NCBI RefSeq assembly: GCF_016862315.1
Contig: NZ_BOMS01000026.1
Span: forward strand, 186,001-250,000
Length of the DNA: 64,000 nucleotides
Reading direction: 5' to 3'
Source of the DNA: Actinoplanes palleronii
Lineage (GTDB): Bacteria > Actinomycetota > Actinomycetes > Mycobacteriales > Micromonosporaceae
Every line of letters begins with the position of its first letter. Position 1 is the stretch's first letter. The position numbers were made by a program, and so were the translations under genes. Below the pieces are notes generated by a model that worked only from the letters and a program-made list of their open reading frames with translations, ran no database searches and was not told the DNA's origin. This document shows, one piece after another, positions 40,374-48,647 of the stretch.

Positions 40374-42395
40374 ATGAGCAGCACCTCGGAACACCGCAAC
40401 GGCCCGCTCCCGGCAGCCGGCCCGGCTGCGGCCGGCGGCCCGGTCGCCGCGGCCTGGGCCGGTCTCGGGCCCGCCGCCCTGCTGCCGCCCGGCCGCTGCC
40501 TGCCGGTGCCACCGGCCACCGACCGGGCCACCTGGGATCCCGCCGCGCTCGACCCGGTCACCCTCGGCGGGCTGCGCGACCGCGCCGCCGCCGAGCTCGG
40601 GACACCCTGGCCGGTGCCGCTCGCGAGCGGCTTCGCCAGGTACTTCCGGGACGGCGACCGGGACACGTACGAGCAGGTGATCTGGGCCCGGCGGGACCGG
40701 GTCAGCCGCGCCGCGGTGCTCGCCGCGGTCACCCTCGAACCGCGCTGGCTGGACGAGGTGGTCGACGGCGTCGTGCTGTGGTGCGAGCAGAGCACCTGGT
40801 GCTGGCCCGCGCACGACGACACGTTCACGCGCCACGGGTCGGTGCTGCCGGAGGTGACTACGCCGTACCTCGATCTCGGGGCCGGCGAGGTGGCCGCCCA
40901 GCTCGCCTGGATCGACCATCTGCTGGGCGCGCAGCTCGACGAGCGGGCGCCCGGGGTGCGTTCGCGGATCCGCTACGAGGTGGAGCGGCGGGTGCTCCGC
41001 CCGTTCCGCGAGCGCCGGGACTGGCACTGGCTGGGACTCGACGGCGACGTGCACAACTGGAACCCGTGGATCCACGGAAACCTGCTGGTCGCGGTCCTCG
41101 GTCTGGTCACCGACGCGTCGTCGCGGACGGCGCTGACGCGCCTGACGATCGAAGGCCTGGATCGGTACGTGCTGGCGCTCCCACCCGACGGCGCGATCGA
41201 CGAGGGCTACGCGTACTGGTGGAACGGCGCGGGACGGCTGCTCGAGGCGCTCGACCTGCTCGACTACGCCTCGGGCGGGGCGCTGGGCGGCGCACCGGTC
41301 ACGGCGTCGCTGCGCGAGACGGTCGCCTTCCCGCACCGGATGCACCTGGGCGGACCGTGGTACCTGAGCCTGGCGGACAGCCCGGCCCGCCCGTCGAGCG
41401 AGCAGCCGTGGCGTGCCCTGCATCGGGAGGCCCGGAGGGTGGACGACCCGGCAGCGCTCGCCCACGCGGCAGCCCAGCGGCGGCCAGGCTCACCGGTCGC
41501 GCAGGAGAGCGACGGCCTCGGGCGGTTGCTGTCCGCCCTGACCGACCCGTCCTGGGCGGCGGCCGCCACCTCCCCGGCTCCCGCCCCCGCAACGCCCGCC
41601 CCCGCAACGCCCGCCCTCACGGCGCCGGCCCCCGCCGCTCCGACCGCTGCGGCGGAGCCCTGGCTGGCGCGGGACGTGTGGTGGCCGTCGACCGAGGTGC
41701 TGGTGGCGCGGATGGCGACGGGCAGCTCGGCCGGGCTCACCCTCGCCGTCAAGGGTGGGCACAACGGGGAGCACCACAACCACAACGACGTGGGCAGCGT
41801 CGTGGTGGCGCTGCACGGGGTGCCGGTGCTGATCGATCCGGGGCGGCCGACGTACACGGCGGCGACGTTCGGGGCCGGGCGGTATGACGTGTGGGCGATG
41901 CAGAGCTCGTGGCACAACGTTCCGGAGATCCGGGGCGTGGCGCAGGCCGCCGGCCGGGAGCACGCCGCCCGGGGTGTGACGACGAGCAGCTCCGACGCGT
42001 ACACACAGATGTTTTTGGATCTTGCGGACGCCTATCCGGCGGCCGGCGTGCGGACCTGGCACCGGATCGCCCGCCTTGATCGCGCCGCAGGCGTGGTGAC
42101 CGTAAGAGATCAGTGGGAGCTCGCGCCGGCGGGCCGCGCGCCGACCCGGATCCACCTGGTCCTGGCCGGCGCGGTCCGGACCGGCGCCGGATACGCCGAG
42201 GTGACCGCCCTGGACGGCGCGGGTGTGCTGCGGCTGGCCTGGAGCCCACCGGTACCGTCCGCGACAACCGTGCGCGAGCCGGACGACCCCCTGCTCAGCA
42301 GCGTGTGGGGCGATCATGTGACTCGGCTGGAGATCGACGTGAGCGGGCTCGGACCGATCGGTACGCTCGACCTGACCGTGAAGGAGCAGCGGTGA
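40374..42395 (+). CDS. Heparinase II/III-like polysaccharide lyase
   Basis: 673 residues. The N-terminal (alpha/alpha) toroid contains DVHNWNPWIHGN and DEGYAYWWNGAGRLLEAL. The C-terminal beta-sheet domain carries KGGHNGEHHNHNDVGSVVV, the His-rich signature of the heparinase II/III superfamily. An Ala/Pro linker (about 400-425) joins the two. No signal peptide is apparent, so it may cut imported oligosaccharides or be exported another way. Expected chemistry is beta-elimination next to a uronate, producing the 4,5-unsaturated ends that the GH88 enzyme in the same locus would remove. It is divergent from the importer operon and overlaps the regulator gene by 4 bp. Polymer specificity cannot be read. 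Confidence 0.87.
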   Translation: MSSTSEHRNGPLPAAGPAAAGGPVAAAWAGLGPAALLPPGRCLPVPPATDRATWDPAALDPVTLGGLRDRAAAELGTPWPVPLASGFARYFRDGDRDTYEQVIWARRDRVSRAAVLAAVTLEPRWLDEVVDGVVLWCEQSTWCWPAHDDTFTRHGSVLPEVTTPYLDLGAGEVAAQLAWIDHLLGAQLDERAPGVRSRIRYEVERRVLRPFRERRDWHWLGLDGDVHNWNPWIHGNLLVAVLGLVTDASSRTALTRLTIEGLDRYVLALPPDGAIDEGYAYWWNGAGRLLEALDLLDYASGGALGGAPVTASLRETVAFPHRMHLGGPWYLSLADSPARPSSEQPWRALHREARRVDDPAALAHAAAQRRPGSPVAQESDGLGRLLSALTDPSWAAAATSPAPAPATPAPATPALTAPAPAAPTAAAEPWLARDVWWPSTEVLVARMATGSSAGLTLAVKGGHNGEHHNHNDVGSVVVALHGVPVLIDPGRPTYTAATFGAGRYDVWAMQSSWHNVPEIRGVAQAAGREHAARGVTTSSSDAYTQMFLDLADAYPAAGVRTWHRIARLDRAAGVVTVRDQWELAPAGRAPTRIHLVLAGAVRTGAGYAEVTALDGAGVLRLAWSPPVPSATTVREPDDPLLSSVWGDHVTRLEIDVSGLGPIGTLDLTVKEQR

Positions 42396-43480
42396 ACACA
42401 TCGGACAAACGGGGTCCCCTGCCGGACACCCGGCGGGCCCGGCTGCTCGAGGCGCTGCAGCGGGACGGCGTGCTACGGATCTCCGACCTGACCGAGACGC
42501 TCGGTGCCGCGGCCGTGACGATCCGCCGGGACATCGCCCAGCTGGCCGCGGAGGGCCTGGTCCGGCGGGTGCACGGCGGGGTGACGCTGCCGTCGGCGGA
42601 CGATCCGCCGTCGGCGTCCGAGCCGCAGGTCACCTCGCTCGGGATGCTGGTGCCGTCGCTGGACTACTACTACCCGGCGGTGGCGCGTGGCGCCGAGGAG
42701 GCGGCCCGCGAGCTGGACATGCGGATCGTGCTGCGCGGCTCGTCCTACGAGACCGAAGATGATCGGCCGCAGCTGGCCCGGCTCGTCGATCAGGGCGTGG
42801 ACGCGCTGATCGTCGCGCCCCGGATGGACGTGCCGACCGCCGGCCGCACCGTCGACTGGCTGGCCGGCACCGGGCTGCCGGTGGTGCTGCTGGAACGCAC
42901 CGCGGCGACCGGCCCGTTCCACGACGCCCTGGAGTCGGTGGTCACCGATCACGCGCTGGGCGCCGCCATGGCCGTCCGGCACCTGGCCGGCCTGGGCCAC
43001 CGCAAGATCGGCGTGGTCCTGGCGGTGGGCAGCCCGACCCGCCCGCACGTCCGCCGCGGCTGGCTCGAGGCCACCACCGAGTGCGGCCTGGACGTGACCG
43101 CGACCGTCGACGCCCAGATCCCGAACGCGGCCAGCCCGTCACTGACCGCCGCCCTGGACGAGGTCCTCGACCGCTGCCTGGCCACCGGCACGACGGCCTT
43201 GCTGGTCCACGCCGACCCGGAGGCGATAGCCCTGGTCCAGCGCTGCGAGGAACGCCGCCTGGCAGTCCCCGGCCAGCTCTCGGTGGTCGCCTACGACGAC
43301 GAGGTGGCCGGCCTGTTCAGCCCGGCGCTGACCGCGGTCCGCCCGCCGCGCCGCTCCATCGGCCGAGCCGCCGTCCGCCTGGTCGCCGACCGCTTGACCG
43401 ACCCTGATCGCCCCGCCCACCGGGTGGTGATCAGTCCCTCCTTGCACCTGCGAGCCTCCACCGCCGCCCCACCCCGCTGA
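42392..43480 (+). CDS. DeoR-HTH / LacI-effector chimeric repressor of the uronide locus
   Basis: 362 residues. A DeoR-type winged helix (RRARLLEALQRDGVLRISDLTETLG, VTIRRDIAQLAAEGLVRRVHGG; residues 12-68) is joined to a LacI/periplasmic-binding effector domain (LGMLVPSLDYYYPAVARGAEEAAREL, VDALIVAPRMD, HRKIGVVLAVGSPT, LSVVAYDDEVAGLFSPALTAVRPP). GTG 42392 overlaps the heparinase stop. Autoregulated control of both arms of the locus is likely, with an unsaturated uronide or its product as inducer. A second member of the same architecture lies at 47546-48592. Confidence 0.92.
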   Translation: MNTSDKRGPLPDTRRARLLEALQRDGVLRISDLTETLGAAAVTIRRDIAQLAAEGLVRRVHGGVTLPSADDPPSASEPQVTSLGMLVPSLDYYYPAVARGAEEAARELDMRIVLRGSSYETEDDRPQLARLVDQGVDALIVAPRMDVPTAGRTVDWLAGTGLPVVLLERTAATGPFHDALESVVTDHALGAAMAVRHLAGLGHRKIGVVLAVGSPTRPHVRRGWLEATTECGLDVTATVDAQIPNAASPSLTAALDEVLDRCLATGTTALLVHADPEAIALVQRCEERRLAVPGQLSVVAYDDEVAGLFSPALTAVRPPRRSIGRAAVRLVADRLTDPDRPAHRVVISPSLHLRASTAAPPR

Positions 43481-43586
43481 AATCCCCCCACCGTGAGGAG
43501 TTCCGGGCCCGGCGCGCAGCCGGACGGCTGACATGCGGGTCTCGGTCAGGAGTAGCGGTTGAAGATGGTGGGTAGGGTGAGCCGCC

Positions 43587-43919
43587 ATGAGCACTGAAGC
43601 GATCGTGACCTACCGGACCAGCGACGAAGGCTATACGTTGCACGCGGCCCTGCTGATCGCGGAGCTGGACGTCGACGCCGCCGACGAGCTCCGGGAAAGC
43701 CTGGAGAAGGCGGTCACGGCGTCGGAGTGCCGGCAGCTCAGCCTGGACCTGGCCGAGGTGACGTTCATCGACTCCTACGCCCTCGGCGCCCTGGTCGGCG
43801 CCCGCAACAGCGCCGCCGCGGCCGGGCTGACCATGGTGCTGACCCGGCCGTCGCCGCCGGTCCGGCAGGCCATCGAGGTCACCGGCCTGGCCGACGTCTT
43901 CGGCCTCGACCCGGTCTGA
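43587..43919 (+). CDS. STAS-domain anti-sigma factor antagonist
   Basis: 110 residues forming a single STAS domain. The phosphorylatable Ser follows the conserved Asp in LAEVTFIDSYALGALVGARN (about residues 55-72). Such proteins bind anti-sigma kinases of the SpoIIAB/RsbW type when dephosphorylated, freeing a sigma factor. No kinase or sigma gene is adjacent, so its partner is encoded elsewhere. It appears monocistronic. Confidence 0.9.
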   Translation: MSTEAIVTYRTSDEGYTLHAALLIAELDVDAADELRESLEKAVTASECRQLSLDLAEVTFIDSYALGALVGARNSAAAAGLTMVLTRPSPPVRQAIEVTGLADVFGLDPV

Positions 43920-43934
43920 CCCACCCCGGCTTGC

Positions 43935-44681
43935 TCAGCGGAGGGCTTTCCACCAGAGGTAGGTGGCCAGGCCGATCGCGGCCACGGCGATGACCACCTG
44001 CAAGGGCCGTTCCGGGCTCCTCCGGACCACCGCCGGGCCGAGCCAGCTGCCGGCCAGGCAACCGATGGCGAGCAGGGCGGCCGCGTCCCAGTGCACCGGG
44101 CCGATCAGGGCGTACAGGATCGCGGCGGCCAGGTTGGCGGCGCCCAGGACGATCGTCTTGACCGCGTTCGTGATGGCCAGGGCCTCGGTCGTGGCGACCG
44201 CCATCGCGGCGAGCAGCAGCACCCCGGCCGCCGCCCCGAAGTAGCCGCCGTAGATGCCGATCAGGAGGATCGCCAGGTTCAGCGGCGGGCGACGGCCCGG
44301 GCGGGTGTACCAGTCGCGCAGCGGTTCGCGGAACAGCAGAGCGAGTGCGCCGAGCACGATCAGGAACGGGACGATCAGCTCGAAGGCCGACGTGGGCGTA
44401 CCCATCAGCAGCAGGCCCCCGGCGATGCCGCCGGCCGCGCAGACCACCCCGGCCCGGACCATCCGGCGGCCCTGGCCGCGCAGTTCGCGGCGTGCCCCGC
44501 CGGCGGTGCCGGCCGGTGCGGCCAGCAGCGCGACGGTGTTGGTCATGCTCGCGGCCACCGGTGGCAGCCCGGCCGCCAGCAGCACCGGATAGCTGACCAG
44601 CGAGGCGAGTCCGGCGATCGAGCCGGTCAGCCCGGACCCGACACCTCCGGCCAGCAGCAGGGCGGCGCGTTCAAGGTCCAC
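43935..44681 (-). CDS. TSUP (TauE/SafE) family sulfite/organosulfonate exporter-like membrane protein
   Basis: 248 residues with seven to eight hydrophobic helices. It has the family's glycine-rich repeats near both halves (LTGSIAGLASLVSYPVLLAAGLPP; NLAILLIGIYGGYFGAAAGVLLLA). TSUP proteins move sulfite, sulfoacetate or similar anions. It is 36 bp downstream of the GH43-ricin gene on the same strand and may be transcribed with it, but no functional link to galactan breakdown is evident. Confidence 0.88.
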   Translation of the reverse strand: MDLERAALLLAGGVGSGLTGSIAGLASLVSYPVLLAAGLPPVAASMTNTVALLAAPAGTAGGARRELRGQGRRMVRAGVVCAAGGIAGGLLLMGTPTSAFELIVPFLIVLGALALLFREPLRDWYTRPGRRPPLNLAILLIGIYGGYFGAAAGVLLLAAMAVATTEALAITNAVKTIVLGAANLAAAILYALIGPVHWDAAALLAIGCLAGSWLGPAVVRRSPERPLQVVIAVAAIGLATYLWWKALR

Positions 44682-44717
44682 GTCGGCCCAGCGTACGGAT
44701 ACGCCGGGCCGACTCGG

Positions 44718-46052
44718 TCAGGAGCGGGACCACAGTTGAGTGGTAGCGGTACCGCAGGTCAGCTGTTGGAGGTCGACCGCGTCGGACGCCAGCGCCAGGC
44801 ACTTGCCCGAGTGGCGCGCCTTGAGCTGGTAGTAGCCGCTGCTCGCGACCCACGACCACTGCTGGTTGGCGCCGGTCCCGCACGCGTACTGGATGATGTT
44901 GGCGCCGTCCGCCGTCGACGACGACGCCACGTCCAGGCACTTGCCGCTGTTGCGGTTGATCACGTGGACCCAGCCGCCACCGGTGGAACGGAAGTCCCAC
45001 TGCTGGTTGGTGCCGGTGTTCGCGGCGTACGTCTTGACCTCGGCGTTGTCCGCCGTCGAGGAGTTCCAGACGTCGATCACCTTGCCCGAGCTGCGGTTGG
45101 TGACCTGGTAGTACGGCACCGCACTGCCGGTGACCGTGCCGGCCGCCGCGTCCACGGTGATCGTCGGTGACCAGCTGAGCGTCATCGAGGTGCTGCTCGG
45201 GAAGCTGATCGGCAGCCAGACGTACTCGGAGCTGTTGACCGGGCCGCCCCACGCGCCGGCCCAGCGGTCACCCAGGTACAGGAAGCTGTTGCCGAGCTGC
45301 AGCACGTACGCCGGCTGGGAGTTGTAGGTGGTCGCGTCGCCCACGTTGGTCCAGCCGGTCCACGGCCCCGCGATGCTGGACGCGGTGGCGTATTTCGACT
45401 GGTTGGGGTTCCAGCCGGACGTGCCGGAGGTCAGCATGAAGTACGTGCTGCCCCGCTTGAACAGGGCCGGCGCCTCCCGGGACGCGTCGTTCCAGAAGTT
45501 GCCGACCACCGACTCGACGTTCAGGTAGTCCGACGTGAGCCGGTAGATCATCAAGTCCCGGTTCTCGTCGGCCGCCGAGATCATGTAGGCCGTCGAGCCC
45601 TCCTGGTAGAGCGTGATGTCCCGGGACATGTAGCTACCCAGGGGACGGAAGCTCCCCGCGTACGCATAAGTGCCGTCGACCGTGTCGGAAACCGCGACCG
45701 CAGCGCGGGCCTCGGCATAATCGGTCCCGTTCTCCTTGTGCATCCACATCACGTACTTGCCGGTGGCCGCGTTGTAGACCACCTTGGGCCGCTCGATCTT
45801 GGCGGAGGCCAGCTCGGCCGCGGACGAGCGGGTGAGCACGTTGTTGCGGAACTCCCAGGTGAGCAGATCGGTCGACCGGTAGACGCTGACGGCGTAGAAC
45901 GTGTCGTCCGCGCTCCGGTTCTCGCCGAACCAGTAGTAGTAGGAACCGACCTTGATCACGCCGCCGCCATGGGCGTGCACCCCGCCGAACTGGGTCCCGT
46001 TCGTCACGGTGACCGGGGTGAACAGCATCAGGAGCGCCATGAGGATCTTCAT
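44718..46052 (-). CDS. Secreted GH43-type glycosidase with C-terminal ricin-type lectin
   Basis: 444 residues. A short signal-like N-terminus (MKILMALLMLFTPVTVT) is followed by a five-bladed propeller (GGVHAHGGGVIKVGSYYYWFGENRS, KIERPKVVYNAATGKYVMWMH, MSRDITLYQEGSTAYMIS, REAPALFKRGSTYFMLTSGTSGW), the pattern of the GH43_24 exo-beta-1,3-galactanase group. A ricin B trefoil follows from about 310, with QxW repeats (NQQWDF, NQQWSW, QLWS) and KCLDVAS motifs. In this group the usual GH43 catalytic base can be absent, so the mechanism should not be assumed. ATG 46052 overlaps the GH5 stop, so the two are translated together and probably attack one galactan-containing polymer. Confidence 0.87.
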   Translation of the reverse strand: MKILMALLMLFTPVTVTNGTQFGGVHAHGGGVIKVGSYYYWFGENRSADDTFYAVSVYRSTDLLTWEFRNNVLTRSSAAELASAKIERPKVVYNAATGKYVMWMHKENGTDYAEARAAVAVSDTVDGTYAYAGSFRPLGSYMSRDITLYQEGSTAYMISAADENRDLMIYRLTSDYLNVESVVGNFWNDASREAPALFKRGSTYFMLTSGTSGWNPNQSKYATASSIAGPWTGWTNVGDATTYNSQPAYVLQLGNSFLYLGDRWAGAWGGPVNSSEYVWLPISFPSSTSMTLSWSPTITVDAAAGTVTGSAVPYYQVTNRSSGKVIDVWNSSTADNAEVKTYAANTGTNQQWDFRSTGGGWVHVINRNSGKCLDVASSSTADGANIIQYACGTGANQQWSWVASSGYYQLKARHSGKCLALASDAVDLQQLTCGTATTQLWSRS

Positions 46053-47482
46053 GCCGCGCTCCGCGTCCACTGCTGGTTGGTGCCGCCGTTGCAGGTGTAC
46101 TGGCTGATGTCGGCGCCGTCGGCGGTGCCCGCGGCGACCACGTCCAGGCACTTGCCGCTGTGCCGCGCGACGAGCGTCCAGTAGCTGCCGGTGGCGACCC
46201 ACGACCACTGCTGGTTGGTGCCGGTCCCGCAGGTGTACTGGACCACGTTCGCGCCGTCCGCGGTCGACGCCGACGCGACGTCCAGGCACTTGCCGCTGAA
46301 CTGGTTGACCACCCGGACGTAACCGCTGCCGACGTCCTCGAACGCCCACTTCTGGTTGGCGCCGCCGTTCCAGGTGTACTGCTTGACCTCGGCGCTCTCC
46401 GCGATCGACGAGCCGACCACGTCCATCACCTTGCCGCTGTTGCGGTTGGTGACCCGGTAGTGCGCCAGCAGCGCGTTCCCGCCGCCGTCCAGGCCCCACG
46501 AGTAGCGCAGCTGGTCGCGCCCGGAGGCGTTGGTGGTGGTCAGGGTCAGCGCCGTGCCGCTGCCGCCGATCTCCTGCAGCCGGTACGGGTCGGCGATCCG
46601 GATGCCCGGCCAGTAGACCGTGCCGAGCCCCTCGGCGCGCGCCTCGGCGGCGACACCGCGCAGGAACGGTACGAACTTGTCGCTCGACGACACCGCGTTG
46701 TAGTTGCGCCCGTCGGTCATCGTGGCGCCGAACTCGGTGATCAGCACCCGGCTCGCGTAGCTGCCCACGCTGGTGCGCAGCGCCTCGCGCCAGGAGTCCT
46801 CGGTGACCCGGGCGGCGTCGAAGAACTGGTAGATGTGCCGGGAGATCAGCGTGCCGTCGAACCGGGTGTCGCTGCCGATCGTGGTGAGCCGCTGGTTGTA
46901 CCCGGCCCCGCTGATGATCACACGGGCGCGCGGGACGCTCGCGTAGTTCGTGAGCCACTGGGCGGCGAGGTTCTTCCAGTCGGTGTCGCTGTAGCCGTAC
47001 GGCTCGTTGAACGGCTCGAAGTAGACGTTGGCGTTCGACGCGTACTTCGTCACGATGGTCTGCCACATCGACCAGAACTGGGTGCTGTTGTCGACCAGGC
47101 CGTCCCGGGAGCTGTTCGCCTCCCAGTAGCTGAGGATGACCTTGCCCTTGCTCGCGGCGGTGTCGATGGCGCCGACGTACGACGCCCAGTACGACCCGGA
47201 CACCGTCGGGTAGTTGACCGGCATCCGTACCGTGTTCGCGCCCAGGTTGTTCTGGAAGCCGGTGATGATGGCGTTCGCCTTGGCCTGCGTGGTGGCGTAA
47301 CTGTCCGACGTGCTCAGACCGCCCAGGACGAGGGTGTCGTCGACGAAGTTGTCCCGCTGGTCGGCCCAGTTCACCCCGCGGAAGCCATTGGTCGCGGCGG
47401 TGGCCGGGGAGGAGGACGCGACGAGCGCGCCGGAGAGGAAGAGCAGGACCGCGCCGAGCGCGGTGGGGATTCTTGCTCGCAT
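46049..47482 (-). CDS. Secreted GH5 glycosidase with C-terminal ricin-type lectin
   Basis: 477 residues. Signal peptide about 1-31 (SSPATAA). The GH5 barrel contains the acid/base Glu160 in YFEPFNEPYGY, His in LISRHIYQF and the nucleophile Glu250 in VLITEFGA. A ricin B trefoil occupies about 335-477 with QxW motifs (NQKWAF, NQQWSW, NQQWTR). The start is ATG 47482. With the GH43 partner, an endo- or exo-acting beta-galactanase role is plausible; GH5 is broad and the substrate is inferred. It follows a DeoR/LacI repressor gene by 63 bp, in a gap with two direct TCTGAAC repeats. Confidence 0.9.
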   Translation of the reverse strand: MRARIPTALGAVLLFLSGALVASSSPATAATNGFRGVNWADQRDNFVDDTLVLGGLSTSDSYATTQAKANAIITGFQNNLGANTVRMPVNYPTVSGSYWASYVGAIDTAASKGKVILSYWEANSSRDGLVDNSTQFWSMWQTIVTKYASNANVYFEPFNEPYGYSDTDWKNLAAQWLTNYASVPRARVIISGAGYNQRLTTIGSDTRFDGTLISRHIYQFFDAARVTEDSWREALRTSVGSYASRVLITEFGATMTDGRNYNAVSSSDKFVPFLRGVAAEARAEGLGTVYWPGIRIADPYRLQEIGGSGTALTLTTTNASGRDQLRYSWGLDGGGNALLAHYRVTNRNSGKVMDVVGSSIAESAEVKQYTWNGGANQKWAFEDVGSGYVRVVNQFSGKCLDVASASTADGANVVQYTCGTGTNQQWSWVATGSYWTLVARHSGKCLDVVAAGTADGADISQYTCNGGTNQQWTRSAA

Positions 47483-47545
47483 GACACATTCGTAATACCC
47501 GCGACACATGGGCACCACGATGCGAACCCAGGTGTTCAGAAGCGT

Positions 47546-48592
47546 TCAGAGTCGAACAACCCGGCCCAGCGACGACTCGCGGATCATCAGCTCCGGGGCG
47601 ACCAGCACGCCCTGCACCGGCCGCCGGTCGCCGCTGAGCAGCCGGGAGACCATCAGCTCGACGGCGATCCGGCCCACGTGGTTCTTCGGCGGGCGGACCG
47701 CGGTCAGCGCCGGCTCGGCCAGGTGGGCGATCTCGTCGTCGTAGGAGACCAGCGCGAGGTCGCCGGGGACGTCCAGGCCGGCCCCGGCCAGCGCGCGGGC
47801 GATCGCGATGGCGTCCGGGTCGCTGTGCACGATCAGCGCGGTCGGACCGCCCCGGCCGCACGCCGCGACCGCCGGGTCCGGGCCGGCGAAGACCAGGTCG
47901 TCCGGCAGGCCGAGGTCGGCCCAGCCCCGGGCCAGGTAGGCCGAGGTCGGGCTGCCCGCGGAGAGCACCAGGCCGATCCGGCGATGCCCCTGATCACCGA
48001 GGTGCCGGACCGCCATCTCCAGGCCCAGGCCGTGGTCGCTGCGGACCCACTCGATCCGGCGGGCGGCCGGTGACCAGCGCCGGGGCTGCCGTTCGACGAG
48101 CACGGCCGGCACCGGCAGCCCGCCGATCCAGTCGATCATCCGATCCGCCTCGGCCGGCGCCGGTGACAGGCACGGCGCCAGCAGCACTCCCTGGACCTGC
48201 TGTTCGTCGACGAGCCGGCCGATCTGCCGGCGGTCCTCGGCCGGGTCGTACCGGGAGCCGCGCAGCTGGATCGTGACACCGAGGGCCGCCGCCGCGGCGC
48301 GCGCACCGGCCACGATCGGGGGCCAATAAAAATCCAGCGAGGGTACGACCATGCCGATCGTCCAGGCCTGTCGCGGGCGCAGCGCGGGCCGCGGCTGCGC
48401 CGGCAGCGTGGCGCCGCCGTGCACCCGGGTGACCAGGTTCCGGGCGGCCAGTGCGGCGATGTCCCGCCGGATGGTCAGCTCACTGACGCCGAGGTCGCGG
48501 GCCAGTTCCCGGACCCGGATCGCGCCGTGGTCACGCACCCGGCCCAGCAGCCGTTCGTGCCGCTGCGCCTGGAGAAGCCGGTCCTCCGTCAC
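47546..48592 (-). CDS. DeoR-HTH / LacI-effector chimeric repressor of the GH5-GH43 operon
   Basis: 348 residues, same architecture as 42392-43480: winged helix (QRHERLLGRVRDHGAIRVRELARDLG, LTIRRDIAALAARNLVTRVHGG) then a LacI-like domain (IGMVVPSLDFYWPPIVAGARAAAAALG, QVQGVLLAPCLSP, HRRIGLVLSAGSPT, LALVSYDDEIAHLAEPALTAVRPP). GTG 48592 has GGGGAG 5 nt upstream. A partial palindrome, GTTAACGTAAAC (48623-48634), lies 30 bp ahead of the start and is a weak operator candidate. Likely represses itself and the downstream glycosidases. Confidence 0.9.
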   Translation of the reverse strand: MTEDRLLQAQRHERLLGRVRDHGAIRVRELARDLGVSELTIRRDIAALAARNLVTRVHGGATLPAQPRPALRPRQAWTIGMVVPSLDFYWPPIVAGARAAAAALGVTIQLRGSRYDPAEDRRQIGRLVDEQQVQGVLLAPCLSPAPAEADRMIDWIGGLPVPAVLVERQPRRWSPAARRIEWVRSDHGLGLEMAVRHLGDQGHRRIGLVLSAGSPTSAYLARGWADLGLPDDLVFAGPDPAVAACGRGGPTALIVHSDPDAIAIARALAGAGLDVPGDLALVSYDDEIAHLAEPALTAVRPPKNHVGRIAVELMVSRLLSGDRRPVQGVLVAPELMIRESSLGRVVRL

Positions 48593-48647
48593 GCCGCTCC
48601 CCAAGGATCGAGATGCAGCGATGTTAACGTAAACCACCGGCCGGGCG

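Noticed and set aside
44718..47861. A single 1047-residue fusion of GH5 and GH43 regions
   Set aside because: The upstream part of that frame is antisense-like low-complexity sequence; GH43 starts at ATG 46052 and GH5 is read in another frame.
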